Shown here piece after piece: positions 50,899 through 56,641 of a stretch of 56,641 nucleotides of DNA. The number at the start of each line of letters is the position of its first letter. The stretch's first letter is position 1. The notes below the pieces were generated by a model. It ran no database searches and had not been told where the DNA came from. It was given only the letters and a program-made list of their open reading frames with translations. The position numbers and the translations under genes were made by a program. The DNA comes from Rhodospirillaceae bacterium (GTDB lineage: Bacteria > Pseudomonadota > Alphaproteobacteria > Rhodospirillales > Rhodospirillaceae): NCBI GenBank assembly GCA_947476695.1, contig CANJRD010000022.1, positions 1 through 56,641 on the forward strand, given 5' to 3'.

Positions 50899-52239
50899 TC
50901 AGGGCATAGTCAGCTTTGGGGCCGCCCCCCGCCCGGGCACGGCGGCGCCCCCGGTGCTGTCGCCACCGACCGCAGCCGTGAGGTTGAGGACGACCGCGTC
51001 GCCCTGAAGCGCCGTCGAGACGGCCTGGAAGGCCGGCGATACGTCGACCTTGCCGGCTTCGAGGGCGGTATTCACGTCGAGCACGTTATGAATTTTCTTA
51101 ACGTCGTACTGCAACAAACCAAGCTCGCCTTGCTCACGCTGCAAGTCGGCCCGCAAGCTTGTGAGCTGGCGCTGCATATCGTCGTTGGTCTGACTGATCG
51201 TATAGGTGTCGTAGGAGGCCCAGGCGGTCCAACCGATCAGGGCCGCAGCCATAAGACTCGCGGCATACGGCGCGACGGCAAGACCGATCTCGCGCAAGTC
51301 ATCCTTCGCATCGCCAATCGCCGCAGCCCGGGTCAGCGGGATTTGGTGTCGACGCTGCGACGCGAACCACGCCGCGTGAAGAACGTCACAATAGGCCTGG
51401 TCTTCACGGCCGATCGATCCGAGGTCGACGGTCAACGCCGCCTCATAGGGCGTATAGATCGACACCGACCGGGCGCCGTCCCAATTCAGCGCGTCAAGCG
51501 CGGCTTTGTTGTCGGGGGTGGTCATGACGACCACATCGAGGGCGTCGCCAACCTGATAGCCCAAGCGCCGGATGTAGGTAATCGTGGCTTTGAAGTCGCG
51601 GATAATCATATCCGCGAACTCGGCCGACGGCGTTTCCGGAGGCGGCGCCTGCGTGAGACGCGTCAGCACCAGACGGCCGTTCTTTTCGATGATCTGGCGA
51701 AGACCGCCGGTCACATTCACGCCGATGAGGTGGCGCCAATGATTCTTGCCATCCTCGACCACCGGCGCGTCTTTCGGCGTCAGGCGGCTGATCAGCGTCA
51801 CGTTCTCCGCCGCGATGGCATGCACGCCGCCCTTTTCGTTGGGCAAGCTGTCCACGAAATCCAACCATCCCGGAATCCGCCCGTCGAGCGGCACCGCGGC
51901 GAACTGATAGAGCAAAGATGCTTTCCCACTGGGCCCGATCAGATGCGCGCCGCGCATATTGGCGCCAGGGAATGCCATCGTGATGTGCCGCGACAGCACC
52001 TTGCGCCGGTCGAGAATATTGGTCCTGGGCAGTTCCTCTTCGCGGAAGGATTGATCGAGCGTGTCGATCAGCACCGTGAGCTTGCACTTGGTATCGGTCG
52101 CCAACGCCTCGCCGAGTTCTTCCGTGGCGAGCGCGGGGTCAGGGGACGCCAGCCAGGCGTTCGCGACCTTGCCGTCGACCAAGCGCGTCAAGACGACGTT
52201 GTCGTCGCCGATACTGAGAATGAAGGCGCCTTTTGCCAT
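50899..52239 (-). CDS. Pilus inner-membrane platform protein, PilM-PilN fusion (frame ends early)
   Basis: The 446 residues in this frame comprise a PilM-like cytoplasmic part (about 1-320, FILSIGDDNVVLTRLV at the start, weakly actin-like) and then a PilN-like part: a membrane helix (about 327-350, ASLMAAALIGWTAWASY) and a coiled coil (about 352-390). The frame stops just after a G-rich stretch, and the following 80-odd residues continue in another frame down to 50639. With one extra base the product would be about 533 residues. The ATP-binding motifs of PilM are not obvious, so this part may be degenerate. pilC lies 10 bases upstream and pilO overlaps the far end. Confidence 0.85.
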   Translation of the reverse strand: MAKGAFILSIGDDNVVLTRLVDGKVANAWLASPDPALATEELGEALATDTKCKLTVLIDTLDQSFREEELPRTNILDRRKVLSRHITMAFPGANMRGAHLIGPSGKASLLYQFAAVPLDGRIPGWLDFVDSLPNEKGGVHAIAAENVTLISRLTPKDAPVVEDGKNHWRHLIGVNVTGGLRQIIEKNGRLVLTRLTQAPPPETPSAEFADMIIRDFKATITYIRRLGYQVGDALDVVVMTTPDNKAALDALNWDGARSVSIYTPYEAALTVDLGSIGREDQAYCDVLHAAWFASQRRHQIPLTRAAAIGDAKDDLREIGLAVAPYAASLMAAALIGWTAWASYDTYTISQTNDDMQRQLTSLRADLQREQGELGLLQYDVKKIHNVLDVNTALEAGKVDVSPAFQAVSTALQGDAVVLNLTAAVGGDSTGGAAVPGRGAAPKLTMP

Positions 52240-52249
52240 GCGTCTTTCG

Positions 52250-53449
52250 CTATCCGAGTTTCGACAGGCTGTCGTAGATGGGGCCCATCACGCCGATAAC
52301 GATCCAGGCCATGATGACGCCGGAGATCACCGTCATCGCCGGCTCGATCATGCCGATCATGGCGTCGATCGCCTCATCGACGTCCTTATCATAGAAGCTC
52401 GTGACGTTACCCATGATCCCGCCAAGATTGCCCGAGTCTTCGCCGATCTTGACCATGCGGCAAACCAAGCTTGGGAATTGACCTGAGTTACGCATGGCCT
52501 GCGACAACGGCTCGCCGTTCTGCACCTGCTGGCGCACGACTTTCATCGATTCTTCGAGACAGACGTTCGACACGACACGCTGCGCGGTTTCGAGACATTG
52601 CAAGATCGGCACGCCCGATTGAAACATCACGGCGAAGAAATGCGCAAAGCGGGAGATTGCGAGCTTCGTGATCAGCGGCCCCATTACCGGCAGGCGCAGG
52701 CTAAGGCACGAGAACGCGTATCTGATTTTGTCGGAAGAGGTCACCAACCCATAGATGGCGGCGGCGAAGACGATCGGCGTCGCAAGAATGGCCCACCAGT
52801 AGTTAACCACGAAATTCGAGGTGACAATCAGGGCGACGGTGATCGGCGGAAGCTCCTGACCGTTCGCCTTCAGGAATTCGACGATGCCCGGCACGACGAA
52901 TCCCATCATGAACATCAACATACCGGTGATGACGACGAGCACGACGAGCGGATAGCGCGCGGCCTTCTTGATGCGTGTGTGCAGCGCATCTTCCCAAGTG
53001 ACATGCTTCACCAGATGGCCGAAGGACTCTGTCAGCTTGCCGCTCTCTTCGCCGGCGGCGATCAGCGCGCTGTACATTTCACCGAACACCTTCGGGTGCT
53101 TGTTGAAGGCTTCACTGAGCGGCATGCCTCCGGACACATCGTTGATGATGTTCGCGGTGAGATCGCGCAAACGCGGCGTGTCGGCGGAATCGCGCACGTC
53201 GGTGAGTGAGTCGATTAACGGCACGCCAGCGGCCTGCAGCTGTTCAAGATGGACGAAGAACTGGATCTTATCGCGTGCGGCGAGACCGCCGCCGAAGGCG
53301 ATTTTCTTTTCCTTCACCGCCCGCGAGTCGACCAGCATCATTCCTGCAGCTTGAAGCTGCTGGAACAGGTCGCTCTCATTGTTGGCCGACAGCTTGCCGC
53401 GAACTTGGCGGCCGCTGGCGTTCAACGCGCGATAGGCGAATTGCGGCAT
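52250..53449 (-). CDS. pilC: Type IV pilus inner-membrane platform protein PilC
   Basis: The 399-residue GspF-family protein begins FAYRALNASGRQVRGKL and contains two GspF repeats: about residues 65-190, with FVHLEQLQAAGVPLIDSLT, and about 265-390, with RFAHFFAVMFQSGVPILQCLE. Three membrane helices flank them. It is the platform turned by PilB during pilin polymerisation. It lies 8 bases after pilB and 10 bases before the PilMN gene, in one operon. No defects are visible. Confidence 0.95.
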   Translation of the reverse strand: MPQFAYRALNASGRQVRGKLSANNESDLFQQLQAAGMMLVDSRAVKEKKIAFGGGLAARDKIQFFVHLEQLQAAGVPLIDSLTDVRDSADTPRLRDLTANIINDVSGGMPLSEAFNKHPKVFGEMYSALIAAGEESGKLTESFGHLVKHVTWEDALHTRIKKAARYPLVVLVVITGMLMFMMGFVVPGIVEFLKANGQELPPITVALIVTSNFVVNYWWAILATPIVFAAAIYGLVTSSDKIRYAFSCLSLRLPVMGPLITKLAISRFAHFFAVMFQSGVPILQCLETAQRVVSNVCLEESMKVVRQQVQNGEPLSQAMRNSGQFPSLVCRMVKIGEDSGNLGGIMGNVTSFYDKDVDEAIDAMIGMIEPAMTVISGVIMAWIVIGVMGPIYDSLSKLG

Positions 53450-53457
53450 AACGTCCC

Positions 53458-55365
53458 TTACAGGCGGTCGGTGAAGTCGACCACCTTCATCGCCGCGGCG
53501 AGGCTGGTGTGGCCTTCAAGGACCTTGGTCACGGCATCCTGAATCATCGGCACGAAGCCACTCTTCTCCGCGGCTTTCTTCACCTGACTCAACGGCGCCT
53601 CGTTGAGCACCAGTTCATCGACCTCGTCGTTGAACGGCAGGATTTCGGAGGCCGCGAGACGGCCGCGGTAACCGGTCTTGCGGCACGCGTCGCAGCCCTT
53701 GGGATATCCGATGTTCGGCGGGTTCGCCGAGTCGACGCCGAGCATCTTGCAGTCCTCCGCACTGGCCGGCTTCATCTCCTTGCACTCAGGACACAGACGC
53801 CGCATCAGGCGCTGCGCGATGATGCCGATGATGTTGCCGGACATCAGACTGGGCTTCAGCCCGAGATCGATGAGACGCGGGATACAGCCGGCGGCGTCGT
53901 TGGTATGAAGTGTCGTGTAGACTTGGTGTCCGGTCATCGCGGCGCGCAGCGCCATCGTGGCTGTACCGGTGTCGCGCACTTCGCCGACCAGGATCACGTC
54001 CGGATCCTGACGCATTAGGGTACGGATACCTTCGGAGAAGCTGAGCGACGAACCTTCACGCACCTGCGCCTGTCGGATCAGGGCGAGTTCGTATTCGACC
54101 GGATCCTCGAGCGTCATGATGTTGCGGTCGAGCGAATTGATGAAGGCCATCATCGCATAAAGCGTCGTCGTCTTACCCGAGCCGGTCGGGCCGGTGACGA
54201 TGATGATGCCTTCCGGCTTCTTCACGAACTTCTTGATCAGACCGAAGTTGTGCGGCGTGTAACCAAGCTTGTCGATGGTCACCAGCGCCTGCGTCTTATC
54301 GAGAATACGCAGCACGATGTTTTCGCCATGGATGGTCGGCAGCGACGAGACGCGGAAGTCGACTTTGCGATTCCCGATCTCAAGCGTGAAGCGACCGTCC
54401 TGCGGGTTCATGCGGTCGGCGATGTTCATGCCGGCCATCAGCTTGATGCGGTGGCTGCCGGCGCTCCAGTGACGCTTATGCAGCGTGCGGATCTGCGTCA
54501 TTTCGCCGTCGATGCGGTAACGTAGTCGCAGGAAGTTGCCTTCTGGCTCGAAGTGAATATCGGAGGCGTTGGTCTTGATCGCGTCCAGCAGCAGCGCGTT
54601 CACGAGACGCACCAGCGGATGCAGGTAACCGCCTTCGAGCTGTTCGGCGTATTCGGTTTCTTCCTCGCCCTCGCCTTCGAGGGAGTCGAGTTCCTTCAGG
54701 ATGCCTTCGATCGAAAGTTCGTGACCGTAGTACTGGTCGATCGCTTTGGTGACGTCGGTGTCGGAGCAGACCAACGGCTGGACGATGATGCCGGCCGGGA
54801 AGAAGCGCTTCACCTTGTCGATGGCGAGCACGTCGTAGATGTCGGCCATCGCCAGACGCAGCGTCTTGCCGTCGAAGCCGACGGGGAACGCGCGGTAACG
54901 CGTGGCCGCTTCCTTGGGCAGCAGGGCGAGGGCCTCGCCTTCCACCATCGTGCTGCCGGGCACGAAGCGCTGGAAGCCCGAGCTTTCGGCCAGCACCGCG
55001 GAGAGCACTTGCTCGGTGATGAAGCCCAACTCGACGAGCAACTCGCCAAGCAGCTTGTTGGACTTCGACTTCTCCTGGAACGCGAGGTCGAGCTGATCCT
55101 TGGAGATCAGGTTACGTTCGACGAGCATGTCGCCGATGCGGCCCGTGGGCGCCTTCGCCTTGTGCTCGGAGAGAACGTTGGTCAGCGTCTGCTCGGTGAC
55201 GAAGCCCAGCTCGACGATGACCTCGCCGAGCATCTGATTGGTCTTCGACTTATGCTCGAACGCCTGGTTCAGCTGATCCTTCGTGATCAGCCCACGCTCC
55301 AGCAGCAGATCGCCAATGCGCACGGGTGGCGCTTTTCCGCCCGTATCGGGCTTGTCGCCGTCCAT
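53458..55365 (-). CDS. pilB: Type IV pilus extension ATPase PilB with two tandem MshEN-type modules
   Basis: The 635-residue ATPase has two copies of a 60-residue MshEN-like module at residues 16-75 and 76-135, each with the RIGDxL...LGExxxELG half-motifs known in MshE to bind cyclic di-GMP. A GspE N-domain follows (about 130-215), then the ATPase core with Walker A GPTGSGKTT near 390, DVILVGEVRD, and TGHQVYTTLHTNDA. A four-cysteine zinc site lies in CPECKE...CDACRK near 525-565. It drives pilin addition. It is the first gene of the pilB-pilC-pilMN-pilO-pilP-like-ABC operon. Usual PilB and MshE have one MshEN domain, so the tandem copy is noteworthy. Confidence 0.95.
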   Translation of the reverse strand: MDGDKPDTGGKAPPVRIGDLLLERGLITKDQLNQAFEHKSKTNQMLGEVIVELGFVTEQTLTNVLSEHKAKAPTGRIGDMLVERNLISKDQLDLAFQEKSKSNKLLGELLVELGFITEQVLSAVLAESSGFQRFVPGSTMVEGEALALLPKEAATRYRAFPVGFDGKTLRLAMADIYDVLAIDKVKRFFPAGIIVQPLVCSDTDVTKAIDQYYGHELSIEGILKELDSLEGEGEEETEYAEQLEGGYLHPLVRLVNALLLDAIKTNASDIHFEPEGNFLRLRYRIDGEMTQIRTLHKRHWSAGSHRIKLMAGMNIADRMNPQDGRFTLEIGNRKVDFRVSSLPTIHGENIVLRILDKTQALVTIDKLGYTPHNFGLIKKFVKKPEGIIIVTGPTGSGKTTTLYAMMAFINSLDRNIMTLEDPVEYELALIRQAQVREGSSLSFSEGIRTLMRQDPDVILVGEVRDTGTATMALRAAMTGHQVYTTLHTNDAAGCIPRLIDLGLKPSLMSGNIIGIIAQRLMRRLCPECKEMKPASAEDCKMLGVDSANPPNIGYPKGCDACRKTGYRGRLAASEILPFNDEVDELVLNEAPLSQVKKAAEKSGFVPMIQDAVTKVLEGHTSLAAAMKVVDFTDRL

Positions 55366-55438
55366 GAATAGCTCCCTGTCGTCCGCCCCTCAAGATGCGA
55401 GGTGAGATGTAGCTCAGACGGCCGCCTTTTACGAGGCT

Positions 55439-56140
55439 CTAGGGCAGCAGCGGAGCGCAGATTATGTATTCTTTTTCAAAATCATAGGGCGTGTCGTCCG
55501 GCGCGTCGAAGTGGTTCTGCTGTTCAACCGGCGACCACTTCGCGGTGGCGACGACCTTGCCCTTATTGACCACACCGTCGTCCAGGTAGCGATCGATCAT
55601 GTAGGCCGCGCGGCCGGGAACACGCGTGAGGCAGATCGAGCCGCCCACCTGCCCGAGATTGCCTTCATCGATGCCGTACACCCCGCCGAACACGTTGTCC
55701 GGCATGGCGGAAGCGCCCACCATGGTCTTGTCGCCCGGGATGGCGCCGTCGATCCGCAGATCGCGCCAGGCCATGAACTGCTCGCCGTTGGGGTTCGTAA
55801 CGTCGTACAGGCGGCCATTGATCATGCCATCGCCCGCGAAGGACACCGTGCCGCCGGCGATGTTGTAGATAGACGGGGGCCGCTGGTTCCGTTTCGGCGC
55901 ATCACGGTCGTCACCCGGCAGCGCCATGTGCGTGGTTTCGTAGGCCTTGATCGCCGTCTGATAGCGCTGCACCGTATAGGACGACATGAAGGCGCGCGCT
56001 GTTTGCACCAGATCCGCCCCCTTCAGGGTCATCATGAAGGCGATGCCGAGCACGATGATCGCCATCGACATCTCGATCACGGTGAAGCCGCGACCCGCGT
56101 GGGCATCGCTCTGGAGAAGGGGCCGCGTCACTGAACGCAT
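55439..56140 (-). CDS. Pilin-like protein with type IV prepilin leader (minor pilin / pseudopilin)
   Basis: The 233-residue protein has a class III leader of 18 residues ending in RG, cut before Phe (GRG-FTVIEMSMAIIVLG), with the Glu at +5 required for methylation and assembly. The hydrophobic helix runs about residues 19-45. The rest is a globular domain with two cysteines, SICLTRVPGRAAYMIDRYLDD and YIICAPLLP at the end. It is longer than major pilins, so it is likely a minor or special pilin. I start at ATG 56140 (MRSVTRPLL). It lies 73 bases upstream of pilB and may have its own promoter. Confidence 0.88.
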   Translation of the reverse strand: MRSVTRPLLQSDAHAGRGFTVIEMSMAIIVLGIAFMMTLKGADLVQTARAFMSSYTVQRYQTAIKAYETTHMALPGDDRDAPKRNQRPPSIYNIAGGTVSFAGDGMINGRLYDVTNPNGEQFMAWRDLRIDGAIPGDKTMVGASAMPDNVFGGVYGIDEGNLGQVGGSICLTRVPGRAAYMIDRYLDDGVVNKGKVVATAKWSPVEQQNHFDAPDDTPYDFEKEYIICAPLLP

Positions 56141-56235
56141 TCTCGATGTGTCATCGGAGGTGGAGGCGGGATCCCGACTATAAGGACGGGGCTCGCGGGA
56201 CGCAAAGCGACGCGGCAAGATCGACGCGCAAATAA

Positions 56236-56263
56236 AAAGGGCCCCGCGTGGCGGGGCCCTTTC
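56236..56263 (-). terminator. Intrinsic terminator after the truncated pilin gene
   Basis: Minus-strand arms AAAGGGCCCCGC and GCGGGGCCCTTT-type sequence with a short loop are followed by TTATTT. It lies 20 bases past the stop codon at 56283 and upstream of the next pilin-like gene. Confidence 0.85.
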
Positions 56264-56282
56264 TGTAAAGCAGCGTCGGTGG

Positions 56283-56512
56283 TTAGTTGCCGATGACGAT
56301 AAGCGCGGTGCAGGTCGTCGATTCACTGGTCGCCGTGTAGGCATTGGAGCCCGCGCAGGTGGTGTCCGCGCGATACTGGCCTTGTTGGGGCAAGCCGTCG
56401 TCGCTCTTAGCGTCGAGCGCGTACATGGTCTTCGGAGACAGACCGCCGGCGCCACCGGTAACAGCGTTATTGATACGCAGCCAGTGACCGATTTGTACGC
56501 CGTCAGCGCCTA
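56283..56512 (-). pseudogene. 3' fragment of a second pilin-like gene, cut by an insertion element
   Basis: About 75 codons of pilin-type sequence remain. They read GVQIGHWLRINNAVTGGAGG, then a domain with two cysteines 16 residues apart (TTCAG ... TTCTA), ending LIVIGN before the stop. This looks like the C-terminal end of a secreted pilin. The residues further upstream in the same frame do not fit, because the sequence there belongs to the element starting near 56513. The prepilin leader and N-terminal helix, if present, lie beyond the element outside the window. The identity as pilin rests on its place behind the pilB operon, small size and terminal disulfide-like pattern. Confidence 0.6.
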
Positions 56513-56641
56513 TGAGACAGAATTGGGGTGGTGAGTAAGGGAGGGTTTTGGTCTCATCGCAGAGACGGAGGAACGAAGATGAGATCAAAACCCATGACCT
56601 CGAAGGCGCCTGCTGAGCGGGTGCTCAAGGATATACGCCGG
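56513..56641 (+). mobile_element. Left end of an IS3-like insertion sequence (runs off the window)
   Basis: From TGAGACAGAATTGGGG, a TG-start end typical of IS3 relatives, the sequence shifts from pilin coding to a short leader and a transposase-like reading frame starting at 56579. A GTCTCA hexamer inverted to the terminal TGAGAC lies at 56551-56556. The exact end and the target duplication cannot be checked without the right end. Confidence 0.6.
56579..56641 (+). CDS. Transposase orfA, first 21 codons, IS3-type
   Basis: The visible residues read MRSKPMTSKAPAERVLKDIR followed by Arg. The segment xAERVxKDIRR is typical of the start of IS3-family helix-turn-helix OrfA proteins. A good ribosome binding site (GGAGGAACGAAG) precedes the ATG. 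Only the N-terminus is in the window, so family and completeness are unproven. Confidence 0.6.
   Translation, partial: MRSKPMTSKAPAERVLKDIRR

Overview
The window is about 56.6 kb of GC-rich, densely coded bacterial chromosome. It most likely comes from an alphaproteobacterium. The evidence is the thrC/M16-peptidase pair, the DUF2125-GST-tyrA-hisC-metX-metW block, an Mla-type lipid transporter with a separate auxiliary lipoprotein, and an interspersed palindrome of the CCGAAAAGTGG...TTTTCGG type common in that class. Genus cannot be read from this sequence. I saw no rRNA, tRNA, CRISPR array or phage module. The only mobile element is the start of an IS3-like element at the right edge.

Layout. 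1-5.2 kb: 5' end of a HisD-family gene, an M16 peptidase, thrC, and an EAL-CBS-GGDEF protein. 5.2-11.6 kb (minus strand): an operon with a GAF/PP2C/HATPase regulator, a STAS protein, mlaE, mlaF, a palindromic repeat, mlaD, an auxiliary lipoprotein and an SDR enzyme. The regulator and STAS protein suggest a phospho-switch controlling lipid transport. 11.9-14.7 kb: a lipid A acyltransferase, a solute-binding protein and a 2Fe-2S ferredoxin. 14.9-24.8 kb: accessory metabolism with a methyltransferase, an uncharacterised small protein, two TetR regulators, tandem quinone oxidoreductases, a flavin oxidase, a cysteine amidohydrolase, a GST, an alpha/beta-fold protein lacking the nucleophilic serine, and DUF488. 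24.8-37.3 kb: asd, then a two-sided catabolic locus. Its minus-strand arm is hyuB, hyuA and an HMG-CoA-lyase-family gene. Its plus-strand arm is a CaiB-type CoA transferase, an N-carbamoylsarcosine-amidase-like enzyme, a small protein, MmgE/PrpD, a second small protein, a thioesterase and an isocitrate-lyase-family enzyme.

37.3-44.4 kb: conserved amino-acid biosynthesis (ChaC-like, DUF2125, GST, tyrA, hisC, metX, metW and a methyltransferase). 44.6-56.6 kb: a type IV pilus locus. The plus strand has a transglycosylase-TPR gene broken by a stop codon, then pilT, pilU and a YccF-like protein. The minus strand has a tightly overlapping operon pilB-pilC-pilMN-pilO-pilP-like-ABC ATPase, with pilin-like genes behind it. 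The pilB N-terminus carries two tandem c-di-GMP-binding MshEN-type modules. The pilMN gene has an apparent frameshift at a C6 run. The last pilin gene appears truncated by the insertion element.

The best candidate for something undescribed is a family of three paralogous proteins of 106-118 residues (16.1, 33.8 and 35.6 kb). They share a KGK(R/K)P...FD start and an RLDTVE core, and each sits directly behind or between catabolic enzyme genes. The next candidates are a hydantoinase A subunit with a histone-H1-like Lys/Ala tail and the phospho-switch next to the Mla transporter. All functions here are inferred by reading motifs; no database search was run.
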